From contig NC_065530.1 in assembly GCF_020184175.1 (NCBI RefSeq), positions 43,501,260 through 43,565,259 of the forward strand: a stretch of 64,000 nucleotides of DNA, given 5' to 3'. Origin of the DNA: Aphis gossypii. Lineage: Eukaryota; Arthropoda; Insecta; Hemiptera; Aphididae. A program made the translations under genes and the position numbers. Shown here piece after piece: positions 51,711-64,000 of this stretch (within the stretch, counting starts at the first letter, position 1; the number at the start of each line of letters is the position of its first letter). Below the pieces are notes generated by a model. That model was not told the origin of the DNA and ran no database searches. It saw only the letters and a list, made by a program, of their open reading frames with translations.

Positions 51711-54239
51711 TATTATGACTTATGTGAACTTATAGCTGCGGTGCATCATTGATTTCGCGTGTACTTTCCGTGAACAGAATTTTTTTTTACTACTTACTAT
51801 ATACAATAAGCGGTAGACTTAAAGCAGTGTCACAACCATGTGTAGTAATACACTAATACAATGATAATCCAAAAATTATCTACATAAGATCATAGATAAT
51901 TAATTGTAGTTTTATTTAGATAAGAAAATAGAAAGTTAAGTATATTATATTTTTATATTTATAAATACTATTATTCATCGGTATTTACAGAGAATGAACT
52001 ATATAATATATGTTTACTTAAAAATTACTTATCTGAGCAATGTGTGAAATTTCAGTCATGCTCTTCTTTTTTCAATATGCTATTTAGTTACAAGTTATAA
52101 TATATAAATCCAAAATTGTTGTGGCTGTAAAACTAGTTGATTTTCGATAATTTTAAAATGTACTCTGCTGTTTTAAGTTCATTAGAACATTTGTTTTAAG
52201 CAAGACTATAGGCTATTACATTATTACAAGTTATAAATTGTCGCAGGAACAACATAACAATTAAAAAAAAAATGTCAATGATGGGTGTAATTTTTGTTTT
52301 TCTAATTAATTAATGAATTCAAACAAAAACTATGTATAACAATACAATTGTCAGATAGGTAAATATTATATTTCAATTTCTTATTGAGGCGAGTATGTTC
52401 AGTGGTTCATAAAGATATAATAATATAAACTTTAGGTATATTATACCAGATACGAGAATATAGATAGACATTTTTTATATTTTATATCTCCATGCGTTGC
52501 TTCCTTGTAAATACACCAATTATAAGCAACTACGGCCATTTTTATCGACGTTTTTTTCTAATATTTCAAATCCAACATTGTACTCGTATAATTAAAAAAA
52601 AAAAACTGTTTCTGTAACTGTCAATTGAAAAGTCCGACATAGCTGAAATATGTACACAAGTAAGTTTTATAGTGTTGAGGGGATAAAATGTATTAGCAGA
52701 GGGACTGGGTATAATGTATGTGTAACGTCGAGCTAATTGCATTGTTTATTTATACGCATATAGGCACGCAAATGCATATTATTGTTTTTTAAAACTTCGT
52801 ATTTTACATGACGTGTGGGGTGATCCATTTGACTGCACTATTTGTCTAAGTAAATTTTTAAACACTTTAAAATGTTTATTATACCTATCAATTTGTGTTT
52901 AAAAATTTCAATTTTTTTTTACTATATTTTTTATCATATCGGCTTATTACTTCTATATATGATGTAGTCATGTAGATATTATCTGAAATATCGAACTTAA
53001 AAATGCGCTAGGGTAAAAAGTTAGAAGTTAGATTATCGTTGATAGTTCGTAAAAATTAATCGATATAAAATATATTTCAAGCTGTGATATATAAAAATAT
53101 ATATTACATTAACATAATTATTGACGTAAGTTTGGCCTCCAAAAAGTTCCTGCAGAATTACTAAACTGGTCACTCTAAAAATACTAATTGGTACCTCCCG
53201 AAATAGAGTAGGTTACCTTATACCTAACCTAGCTATTGTTATAGTTGTACTGAATCAAATTCGTATATATTATACGTATAATATTAAATTATAGCTGTTA
53301 TGTATAATAATAATGATAATAAAATAATATACCTATATTGTAATTCAATGGCTAAATTACAAATTACAATTTATGATAGTTAATATACTGTTTACCTATA
53401 TATAGTGCCCATGTAGACACGCGGGTTATAACAATTAACGCATATTATATAATTCTATGAGTAAACGAGTATTTACCTAATAATCAGCTTTTTACAATAT
53501 TTCTTATTTTTTTTGGTTTTTGTGTTATCACATTTTTCTTAAATTTAGATATTTTATATAGAATCATCAGATTTTAGACTATGATGAACCTCAAATCTTT
53601 GACTAAAAAAAGTGTTTGCATAATTAATTTTAAAATAATATGTTCTAGCAAATTTTTTCAGATTCATCTATACACTTTATATCAGTTTTCCATATTTTGC
53701 ATCTCCTGCACATAATTGCATATAATTATTATTATATAAGTGCATAAACGTATGCAATTATTGGTAAAATATTAAAATATTTGCACCTAGTCTTCTTGTA
53801 AATTGTAACGGAGATCTTTCCAAACATATTAGGTATATATCTTTATTTTTTACAGTTTTATTCTGTTGAAGTTACACACAATTTCATAACATTTCTTAAA
53901 ATACAAAAAAAAAAAAAAGCCACAAAGTCTCGGCAAGCATGGGAAATTCTAAACGTCTGCCGGGAATCCATAATTGCAATAAAAAGCTTACACGATACTG
54001 CAATAGCCAATATATAGTCACACGCGCGTATCACATAATTGTATAGAGCAATAATTTACTGACATTATAATACCTAACGCTCATCGTGACAATAAACGAG
54101 TTGAATATTATCGTTTGGAAAATTATGATTTTTTTTTCACGCGATTAACATTATGTTATTAAAATATGAGCGACAGACGGCTACAAAAGTGCAGAGGCAA
54201 TAACGATCGGGCCGGCTGACGACCGTGCGAACCGTTGTC

Positions 54240-54250
54240 GGGAAATTCCC
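54240..54250. promoter_or_regulatory. Palindromic NF-kB/Dorsal-type site
   Basis: GGGAAATTCCC is a perfect palindromic kB site, in a GC-rich 200-bp island. Rel-family factors such as Dorsal bind this sequence. Occupancy and target gene are unknown, and a single site can occur by chance. Confidence 0.4.
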
Positions 54251-56496
54251 GGTCGTCCTCTGGGGACAGCGCCGCCGCACCGCTGTCTTTATCGCAGTCG
54301 CATCATCCATATAATACGACCATTAAACGTTCGCGTACGAAGTATTCGACGTTGGCCAATGTGTAAACTTTTTTCACAAGTCTTACACGAATATTTGTAT
54401 GCGAGTATTAATATATGCGGGTAATAAAACTTTTTGGGGGAGGGGGTGGGAATCGGTGACCGGTGCAGATATTTTTCGGCCGGAAAAATATGAATCTATA
54501 AGCGTCACTATCGTCACTAAAATTTTCATTTCTTTTTGAAAAACAATTCAAGTCTATTGCACGTTTGGCCTCATTTAGGTTTAAACAATAAACTATTAAT
54601 CAACAAATACAGTACAAACCGTTAATTTTAATAAAAAAAACCTACCTATATAATTTCATAGTTAAATAAAGAACAGTCGGTAAAACGTAGGCACATATTT
54701 AAACACGTAATAATAACAATATATAATAATATTTATATAATCATATTATTAGGCACTATACTTTTGTCGACCTTAAACACATTTTTCTAACGTACCATAC
54801 TCGCACATGTACATTGTACATATTCCTCGACCCTCGTATTTCATAGTGTTATTATAAAATATATTTTTATCATGTCATTTTTAATATGATGATATGATAT
54901 GTCCTTGTATAATGGTGAGTTTTAAAACATCAAAGTAACGTTAAACATATATTATTAAATAATTGACAATTATTAAATTAATTATAAGAAAAAAAAATTA
55001 AACAGTACATTAAAGAATTATCGAAATGAATGCCAAACATTGAAAGTAGAAAATTGTGCAGCATCCAAGGTCTTTAGAATCCTAATTTTAATATAATAAA
55101 TAATTATGCGTATCCACCATAGTTTTGATTATGGCACTGCTCACCGTTGAACTAATCTTGTATGGCGCCTCCATAAGTACATGATGTAATTAACAATTTT
55201 ACCATTATGGACTAACAACAATTTCTTTTTTTTAAGCACAATCTAACTTCAATGCTTGTACACAACAAGAAAAGTCATTGTTTTTAGTTGTATAATCCTT
55301 TAAATATATTATATAATTAGTAGTTATTAAATATATAATTTCAAAACTTTCATCGATAGATAATATTATTAAAAGAGAATTGTTTATCATTTATAATAGA
55401 GAACTATTAGTAAATCTTTTAATAATGATGTATCTATATAAGATAAATTATACGAAAAATGTATTTAAATAATGCCAATCTAAGTGTTACCAATGGGTGG
55501 CTTTTTATTCACGTAACCCTATAATGTTTATTACCCTAATCTCACATATACTTATTGTGCTTAATTGTATAGATTGTATATTTCTTGTAAAAATAAAAAA
55601 AAAAAAAAATAATGCCAATAATTGGCAGTAATAATAATAATAATAATTATTATTATTATTTTGTAGTAGTAATTATTACTGTATCATGCTGAGCAATCCG
55701 TTAATCTCTAATACATACCTATTATCCTTATACAGATTGACTTTTGTGATTTTGAAAACAATTTGAAGTATTTATTAGTATTTTTTAATAAATACTGGGT
55801 AAGACTAAACCTTGCGAAAAAATCTACACACTTTATATTTTTCATCTATTTTTATATTAAAAAAAAAAAAAAAAAATTCAATTCTATATTATATTAAGTT
55901 GTTAATGTCAAATATTTTCCCCGCCTAAAAATAAACACATAACTTAGTAATTAGGTAAATGATTATAAACCAAACCACTGACCGGATAGTACCTATAAGT
56001 ACTTAAAACATCGTAGTAGTTTTCGCTATTGAAATAGTAGGTTTAGAAGGAAATTTTATGGATAATTAGAAACATTTTAGAATTTGAAATGATTGATTTT
56101 AGCTCTTTTTCATTAATGTATACACATACGAGTATTAATTCTATCTCGTAAAAGATCCTTTTGCAAATTTTGTAAGACAAAAATGATATGGGAGATTTTA
56201 TTTATTCTTACGCGATTTTCCACTACGTTTGTCTTAAAATTTGGAAGACCTTGTATATAATATATTCAATTTGCATTTCCACTATGACAGTTTTAATCAA
56301 TTTTATTATTATAAAATAATAAGTCCCAGTTAATAAGTCTAGGAAGAATTATCCCTAATAAATATTATTAGTATACATCCCATAAAAATATCGTTAAAAA
56401 AACTCTTCCAAAAAAAAACAACATATTTTTTACCATATCGTTATTGTCATGGTAATTCTTTAGGTTAACACACCCTGTAACGATCGCTATTCGCCG

Positions 56497-56504
56497 TATA
56501 AAAG
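56497..56504 (+). promoter_or_regulatory. Candidate TATA box
   Basis: TATAAAAG stands at the upstream edge of a 0.7 kb GC-richer island, so a start site near 56527 is expected. The downstream 115-codon frame (56529-56876) is dominated by Asn/Asp from a CAA/GAC repeat and looks like 5' UTR. Which gene it would serve is not visible in the window. Confidence 0.35.
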
Positions 56505-59500
56505 CGTGAAAAATTCCTATACTCGCACTTGATCGATCATCGGATGGACGTGAAGGTGGCGGGCGCGTACACACCTACTCGCCCGTCCGCCGCCGACTGT
56601 ATCAAAATTTTTCGACGTCAAGTGCGTCTCTCCGCCTTTGTCTCAGTCGGCGAAAACAACCATCACAACAACAACAACAACGACGACGACGACGACAATG
56701 ACAACAAAGGCTGCAACGGTGACGGCAGCTATATACAGTGCAGTGAATTCGGGCGAATTTATATATATATATGGATTATGAGAAACGCACAAAGGTCGAG
56801 GTGCGGCAGTGGCGACAGTGGTGGCGCGTGTTTTTATTGCTGGGAGCACTTGACTAACCACTTTCCCACAGTGTAAACAAAACCCGCCGACGAACAACAG
56901 AATATAATAACACGCACACGCACTTCTATAATACACATAGAAACATAGGTATGCCAGTGTGGTGTGCACTGTTCGGGCCGCCGTCCTCCCTCGGGACGTC
57001 GTTCCTCGGCAGCGGTGTGCGGTAGTTCCGAATTCTGCGCCAGATGCTGCGCGCGTACATATACGAGACGAGTCGGCCACTGCCACGGGGTGACTGTAAA
57101 ATAATAAAAATAATAATAATAAGTAATAAAAGCACACACACCAAATATACGAGACGGGATATTATTGTAACGCGCGTGTGAAATCGACTCGTCGATATTA
57201 TGTTATAATATTAATAATAATATTATATATTAAGTATATATATGATACTCACCCTATATACGAAGCTCAGTCTTTAAACGCCTGTCCGACGTTATATAAT
57301 AATACACTATAATACGTCGTGTTAAATCACTGCTGCCCGTCGCTCATTAATAATTATATCATAATAATATCGTACGCCCTCTTCCGCGGTATTTCGCTAT
57401 ATAGAAACACTTCCAGACTTCCGGTGTTTACGTGTGATTATATTATGTAAATTACTAAAACTACATTTGCGGTAATCAAAATTGTATAAACACTACACCT
57501 ATATATATATATATCTATAAACAAACAACGATAAAATTTGCCAAGGTCAATTTATTCTCCAAAGACGTCGAGGAGAAGTTTTTAAATGCGTTAATAAAAT
57601 ATTTTAATGATCTACGTATAATACGTATTGTATACAGTATTTCCTACTTACATATTATATTAACTCCGAGTTACACTATATAGTGCACAGTTGCACTCGG
57701 CAAATTTAACGGCTCGTTAAAATATAAAGAAGCCTATCGTGGATCCGCGCAAATATAACTACCCATAACAGCTAAAACCTATCCGATGTTTAATGGACGA
57801 CTGTTGAATATTCAAGGATCTGTTAAACTTTAATGGCGGTTTCGTGCAAGACGACGACGTAACTATATATGTGCGGATTACATTAAAACTAGCACAAAAC
57901 CTATACCCGCCGGCTACAGCGAGATAAAAAGCAAAAAAATCGAGTTGATTTGGAAGTTTTTTTTTTCAGTATTCACTACCTACTCGTAATTGTATCACGT
58001 TTGTTTAATCGCGAGTCGCAACCCGCTGTACCTTTTATATCGATATTACTGTCGAAACTCGCAATAGGTACCTACAATCTTTATCCCTCATTTACGTGTA
58101 TATAATTCACGAGCAATTCGTCAAAACTTCTCTTGCTATATCAAATAGTGCACCTAATATAATTATATTATAGATTTTTTTATTGACGATATTCGTGTGG
58201 AAAACTGGTAGCATAGCCCAAGGAGATAATATGCATCCCTCGACGAATTATCGAAAAAATAAATTAATAAAGTAAATCATTCATTTAATTGTAATAAGGT
58301 TTATTCATTTTTTAAATATATTAATTCAACTATCAAACATTATTTTACAATCACATATACTGCAGAGAACGGTCTGATAAATTTTCATCTTTCGGATACA
58401 ACCCAAGACACAATGTAAAATATAGCAAAGCATCATAGTCTATGAACGGCGGTGTTCATAACAGCATCACTGAAGATTTTACATTTAAAGGGGGACATAG
58501 CGGTCCAAGTGCTACAGTAGTGCTTTAGATACCATTAATACTTACACAAGCCAAATAACTAAAATGTATATAGCTAAAAGAAATTCTTGACTTAAATAAT
58601 ATAGACATATAGTCATAGTAAGGCGGTGTTTAAATACCACATCAGTCGTACGTGTAATCAATGGAAACATTTACGGAACACAAAATAACATCATCTATTT
58701 ATTAGGTATATGTGGTAATTTTTAATAAAACTCATTTTTTTAAATCCTGCAGGTATACGTCAACTCTCAACTGGAAAAACAAATAGGTACCTATGATTGT
58801 TCAAAGCAGTTTCGGAACAAATGAGCGATAATGATGATGATATGAATCTGTTTTAATAAAATAAAACGTATATTATAGGCTTAAAGTCCGTAAACGACGT
58901 TTAATATTATGATGGGATTGTGGTCCGCAGAAATGGACAGAGAAGACGAAGGGCAAGTGGCTAGTCGGTAGTTTATCGAATATAAATTGTCTATTTCGTT
59001 ATAATTCTCGGCGCAAGGGGCGTATATTGCAATATAATATTACAAAACATTATATTGATACGCCCACGATAAGCTTAGAATAAGTCCCATCCGTTTATTA
59101 TTGTTATAAGTTACTACAATACGACTATGTACGCGTCAAAATCAATGATAGAACCAGGATCTTGCACTCGAATCATTTTATCCGAGTTTCGGATGCTGCA
59201 GGGTGTATAGTGTATACGCTGGCGTTCAAACGCAGGGATAAAAAAATTTAACAAACGTTTGCTGGTTAATAATACCGTTATTATTCGAATTGATATAAGG
59301 GTTAATTAATCCTGGTGTTTAAAACTTAATAAAAATTTAAAAAATTGATTGTAAATAATATAGTCGAGGATCGTTTTCGAGATTTCCAGTACATTTTCTT
59401 AAGATTTTCTAATGTATGTACAATACTACCAATTTATAGTAATAATATTATGTACAGATAATAGACTTATACTTATATTTTTACTAAAAAATTTATTTTT

Positions 59501-59725
59501 ACCTATCAAAAAGTATTCCGAAAAATATCCCGCTTTATGGTATGAAATATTAAAAATGAATAAGTTGTTTAGTTAAAACAGTAAAAAACTTGAACAATAA
59601 TAACGATAATAAGTAGTAAAAATTATGAAAAATTCGTTTTGTGACAACTTTAAATTATTTTTAAAAAAATTTTTAACAAAACAATGACTGTTTTCAGACA
59701 AAAGAATCATCCGGTATATTATTAA

Positions 59726-59731
59726 TTTATT
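59726..59731 (-). terminator. Poly(A) signal after the orphan terminal exon
   Basis: TTTATT on the plus strand is AATAAA on the minus strand, 68 bases beyond the stop codon of the exon at 59799-59909, which is a normal position for a short 3' UTR. Confidence 0.4.
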
Positions 59732-59798
59732 ATATTATATGCTTATATATACTGAGAGGAAGCGGGTCCTGTAAAAATTGTTATACATACAAACTCTG

Positions 59799-59909
59799 TC
59801 AAGTCGACAGCTGCTTGAGCAGCAGGTAGTGCGTACACAGGGAGCTGTTGTGTACACGCAGAAACGGCAGCTTTAAAGTTTTAATTAACGCTTCGGGTGG
59901 CATATACTG
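59799..59909 (-). CDS. Isolated C-terminal coding exon of an unidentified gene (partial)
   Basis: On the minus strand a pyrimidine-rich stretch ending TTTGTTTCAG is followed by an open frame of 36 codons and TGA. It reads QYMPPEALIKTLKLPFL at its start and ends LLLKQLST. The exon is clearly richer in G+C at third codon positions (many CTG, AAG, CAG and TCG codons) than its surroundings. An AATAAA follows 68 bases after the stop. These three signs suggest a genuine last exon. I could not find the preceding exon between 59.9 and 64 kb, so it may lie beyond the window across a long intron. The product is not recognised. A helical, leucine-rich tail is all that can be said. The plus strand is also open across most of this stretch, so the call is moderate. 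Confidence 0.45.
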   Translation of the reverse strand, partial: QYMPPEALIKTLKLPFLRVHNSSLCTHYLLLKQLST

Positions 59910-60186
59910 CTGAAACAAAGTTGAGAAAACTGGCGGGCACCGGCTGCGTAATAATTTATGGACGGCAAAGATTGAACGGTATATCCGGTCGTGTAGCGCT
60001 CGTTTTCCGCAATATTACAATGTTATATATAATATTATGTATACACAATATTATGTATATAGGTACACGGTGTGCAGTCGTGGCGCGCGAACGCGTTAAA
60101 ACACTATAAAACAAACTGAGAAACGAATTAAAACCGCCACCGCCGCGTTGGAACGAACGCACTTCCGCCCTTTAGCCTTCGCAATG

Positions 60187-60225
60187 TTGTTATATTATTA
60201 TTATTATTATTATTATTATTATCAT
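60187..60225. repeat. ATT/TTA trinucleotide microsatellite
   Basis: About eleven tandem ATT units with one interruption. Confidence 0.85.
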
Positions 60226-63200
60226 TACTATACATCTTTGCATCTCCTTCCGATTCTTCTTCTTCTTCTTCATTTTCTCCACCTCATCGCACACAGTTTC
60301 CTTGTCACACAATAACAATACTTACTGCAGGTACTACGTATATACAAGTTACAATTTTTATCGTACAAGAAGTTTTCTCAAAATCTGTCATCGCATTTTG
60401 ATTTTTAACTTTTGGTATAGATTATAGCATCAAATTGTGTCTAGTGATATTCTAGTTAGTACTTAATCAAAATTATTAATCAGTGACCTGTGGTTATATG
60501 ATATAACAATTATGCGTAATAGATTTGGTTAGGTTGGATTTACTCTTTAAATAAATGAATATAAATATTTTCATAACTATTAGTTTTAATATTAGTTGAG
60601 TATATTAGGTAATTAGTGCCATTGGAAATTGGAAATAGACAATTTTTATTTATTTAATTTTTTTGTTGATGGTTTTATATTGAGTCGTTCGATATTATGT
60701 TATATTATTTGAATATTAATTAAATATTTCATATTAACCTACAGAGAGCTCTGACGTGTAAAGACTTATCGTCGACGGGGAAGTGGGAGCTTGTAAAAAA
60801 AAAAAAAAACACACATTTCTTTTAAAATGCGTATTATTCGAAAGCTGGGAAGTCTTACTGTTCATAATCATATTATAATATTGTAATACGGAATACTGTT
60901 GTATAATAGTATTATGTATCTACTACCGTAAATTATCAATATTATTTATTTTATTTTGTGTTAGTGTTCTCGGATCTACTCTCAATATAAGTACCTAATA
61001 TATGCGTTGTCAAAAACGATTATATCGAAAACCGTATAAAAGTGTAATTTTTCATTTTATCGACAATCGAGAAGTACCTATCCGTGTAAATTATACTTTA
61101 ATTTAAATATAATATTATATATAAATATAAATATACAATTGGTTATCTAAATCATATTTAAAAAAAATTCGCTCTCTCTTAGTCAGATAAAATAAAAAAT
61201 TATATATTTATAAATTATATAATTCGGATTTAAATAATATTATTTAATTTTTCTCATCTGTTGCTTCTATAATTTTATTCCCTTTTTTAAATTGTTTTTT
61301 TCTAATTCTGTACTTTTTTCCACACAGAATGTTATCATTTATATAGTGAATGTTATTATTATTACAATTTATATTTAAATTTATTTATTTTTAAAATATC
61401 ATTAAATAGATAAAAAATATAATATCTACTATTATTATAATATATTTTATACACTCAGAATTTATATTTGTTTATGGCTGGAGCTTCTCCCTTCCTCTCA
61501 ACTTTAACTGGAGAAAGGCACCAACATTATAAGCATATGTTCTTTAGTTCTTACCTATATTTGTTCTATAAAAATCAATAGTACACATCTTCATAACAAT
61601 TATCACAATACCAAAGAAAAGATACAGTGTCAGTATAGCTGACAAACTTTATGGTATACGATTTAATATTTTACCTAAAGGCTGGAATAGATCTGTCGGT
61701 CAATGTGTTTTAATGAAAAAGCGTTGCTTTAGTGATTATCAGATTATACTTATAGTTTATGTACGAAAATCGATATTTACAACGGCTTATATAAGGACCT
61801 ATACACGGAATACTTATACAAAAGCTTATAGTTTATTTGTTTAAACATTTAGTCCTAAAAAAATATTATTTCAAGCGCAAACGTTTTCATTGGAAAGTAA
61901 CGTAGGTAGATACGCAGTTAACTTAAAACGGACGCATTTGGTTATCCTCATTAATTTGTACGTTATATCCCTTTGGATGTTTTATGAGTAAATTAAAAAT
62001 AAAAAAAAGGAAAAATAAATACAGCATTAAGTTATTGCGAAAAAGGTCTTCTTGAAATTGTGCAAATAATGTTGTATACTCGACACTCGTACTCACGAGT
62101 TATTTTTGTTTTAAGCCATTTAGTGTCATTCGGATGAATGAACTAACTATATTATTAGGTATCTGTGCATGTAAAAATAACGATAGTTTATGAATTTAAT
62201 CTTTATCTATACCTACTAAAATAAATTAATGATTTATACACTTACATTAAGATACCTTTAAAATAATTTCGTGGATCCAGGTATACTTGTATTTTGTTAA
62301 AGTTCAGTCAAATAGCATGAATTGCAATACGAGTACAAGAAATCAAGAACTCACATAAGCGTTCCTATTAACACATAAAAATATTAAAATAATATCGAAC
62401 AACTTAAGTTTATCAGTGTTGAAGCGTTTTAAATTATTTTGTAGGTAAAATATTATTCATTTTAATAGATAGTTAAAACTTCAACAATTTATGAAACAAT
62501 TATTATCCGCTGTTCTTGCAAAAACCTATAAATCTTGAAAATATAAATGCACAATATTTTTCTAGAGATTATGTTCATGTTTCCACAAAATTGGATACTT
62601 AAATGAAAAATAACGATTTTATTTATTGTTTTATAACTTATAAATTAGGGTTCAAAAAAATATTATTTTTCATTAGTGACAATATATAGTATTATATACT
62701 TTTGGTTTAGATTTTTGAGAATTGATTTTTGTTTTAAACATATCTATAATATTATAACTTATAAAATAATTTATTATTGGCTAATATTAGCGTTTTCGTA
62801 GTTTTCTAATGTTAAAGAAGTATTCATCTATAATCTATATACTACAAAAGCTTAGGAGGTTGATGTTAAAGATTAAACTACAATTAATGATAGAATTTCG
62901 TAATCACAAAAAGGAGCTCGATGAATCTGTGATACTCAACAGTCAACATCTTAGATCCAAATCATTCTAAAGACAAATCAAATTACATACATATTAATGT
63001 AATTTAAAAAATTGTTTACCTATTTTACTAATAGCTTATGTAGCCGAAGTTTATTTAACATTAATAATCAATGTTCAAAAGAAATATTTTTAATATTTTT
63101 TTTTTCATTACAAATTATTGTTATCAAATCGATTTCATAATATTCCGTGCGTTAAAATCATTCAGCGGGATTTTCCCAAGCATACGCCGCATTACCCCAT

Positions 63201-63312
63201 AATACTACACATATTTCATTTTGGAAAAAAAATTGCATATTAATAAAATAAAAAAATATTAATAGCTATAATTTGTTTTAATTAAATATTATTTAATAAT
63301 AATTAAAGTGTA

Positions 63313-63392
63313 AGTGGCTGGCTACTAATAACGAATTACTATATTGTTAAAAATAATATTACTTATTTCATAGTGGCCACTGGCCAGCCACT
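63313..63392. repeat. Nested inverted repeat
   Basis: AGTGGCTGGC (63313-63322) and its exact reverse complement GCCAGCCACT (63383-63392) enclose about 60 bases. The right arm is itself inside a local near-palindrome from ATAGTGGC to GCCACTAT. It may be a decayed transposon end. No target duplication was seen. Confidence 0.5.
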
Positions 63393-64000
63393 ATGTTTTG
63401 TGCATCAAAAGAAAATATATTGTTAAGTTGTATCTGCGTAATTTTGATAGAATAGGTATATTATAAAAATACATTTGTGTATACTGGTTATGTATACGTA
63501 ACCATGCATAATACCTAATACCTATTTAATAATATACTATTATTTATATTGTATTGTACGTACACAAAATTGTTTCAGTATATGAATTGATGATTCAATA
63601 AGTATCTACTTTTCTGTTCTGCGTCTCTCTATCATCGTATGTGAAATTAGTTTTTTTTTCAAATCCACTGAATAATATTTGATTCTCGTTACGTTGTGCA
63701 CGTTTATTGTACATAATAATGTCCAATAAGACTTCATCTAGATTTTTTTTTTATTCCAAAGAATATTACCAGTCAATAAAAAACACTTTAAACATGTTTC
63801 CACACTCGAAAATTTGGTGCGTAATATATTATTCATATTAAACCTCCTACATGATATATTATATCAATTATTTATTTTCTATTTATTTATAATTTAATTA
63901 CATTAAAATTATTAAACTCGTAAAAATAAAATACGAATTTAGAATACATTTTACATTTAGTATACGTTAAGTATAAATACAATGATGAATAACAAATAAA

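Larger units (their letters stand above)
51711..59725. other. Intergenic region with GC-richer islands
   Basis: No gene is recognised in this 8 kb. GC-richer islands stand at about 54170-54380 (with a kB-like site), 56480-57190 (with a TATA box and CAA/GAC trinucleotide runs) and 57250-57480. These look like regulatory or first-exon DNA rather than coding sequence. A pair of degenerate direct repeats lies at 58434-58470 and 58614-58645. A palindromic ATA/TAT microsatellite runs at about 55629-55662. Confidence 0.55.
59910..64000. other. Region upstream of the orphan exon; no gene recognised
   Basis: If the exon at 59799-59909 is real, this is probably intron of that minus-strand gene. A GC-richer patch runs 59930-60180 and is followed by a TTA/ATT trinucleotide run (about 60187-60225) and a TCT run (about 60255-60272). 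The rest is AT-rich with simple repeats and one nested palindrome (63313-63392). I see no coding exon. Confidence 0.5.

Noticed and set aside
53930..54060. 35-codon plus-strand frame starting MGNSKRLPG
   Set aside because: No splice or poly(A) context and no family resemblance. Compatible with chance.
56643..57137. Minus-strand 164-codon frame with a valine run and a signal-peptide-like start
   Set aside because: The valine run comes from a CAA/GAC trinucleotide repeat and the rest has no family features. More likely 5' UTR or regulatory DNA.

Overview
The window looks like part of an insect nuclear genome, most likely an aphid. It is strongly AT-rich, has spliceosomal introns with GT/AG borders, and encodes animal-type proteins. 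It is littered with short inverted-repeat transposons and with the palindrome TAGGTACCTA, which I associate with aphid DNA. The species call is inference. I see no prokaryotic, CRISPR or viral gene content.

Layout. 1-4.9 kb is repeat-rich intergenic DNA with a decayed LINE fragment and a hAT-type MITE. 4.9-10.0 kb (minus) holds a complete 10-exon FNBP4-like gene with two WW domains. 10.0-12.6 kb is a divergent promoter region. 12.7-14.25 kb (plus) holds a 5-exon 1-acylglycerol-3-phosphate acyltransferase. 16.85-26.94 kb (minus) holds a 6-exon EHD/Past1 membrane-remodelling ATPase with a 7 kb first intron containing two MITEs. 26.9-35.2 kb is intergenic. 35.25-38.2 kb (plus) holds an 8-exon MUS81 nuclease gene whose second exon has a one-base frame break inside an 18-bp tandem repeat. 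38.75-51.47 kb (plus) holds a 9-exon protein with a polyproline tract, two WH2 actin-binding motifs and acidic coiled coils, with a candidate internal promoter. From 51.5 kb to the end there is mostly noncoding DNA with several GC-richer islands, plus one isolated minus-strand terminal exon at 59.8-59.9 kb followed by a poly(A) signal.

The genes do not form a pathway. They are unrelated housekeeping and cytoskeletal genes: FNBP4 (nuclear/formin-associated), AGPAT (lipid synthesis), EHD (endocytic recycling), MUS81 (DNA junction cleavage) and a WH2 protein (actin).

The observations most worth following are the MUS81 frame break and missing winged helix, the orphan terminal exon, the TATA/Inr pair that would give a short WH2-protein isoform, the set of hAT-like MITEs with intact 8-bp duplications, a 392-bp TTAA-flanked foldback element, and the overrepresented TAGGTACCTA palindrome. 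I did not find a clear new biological system. Exon borders were placed by hand from reading frame, splice signals and remembered family patterns; no search was run.
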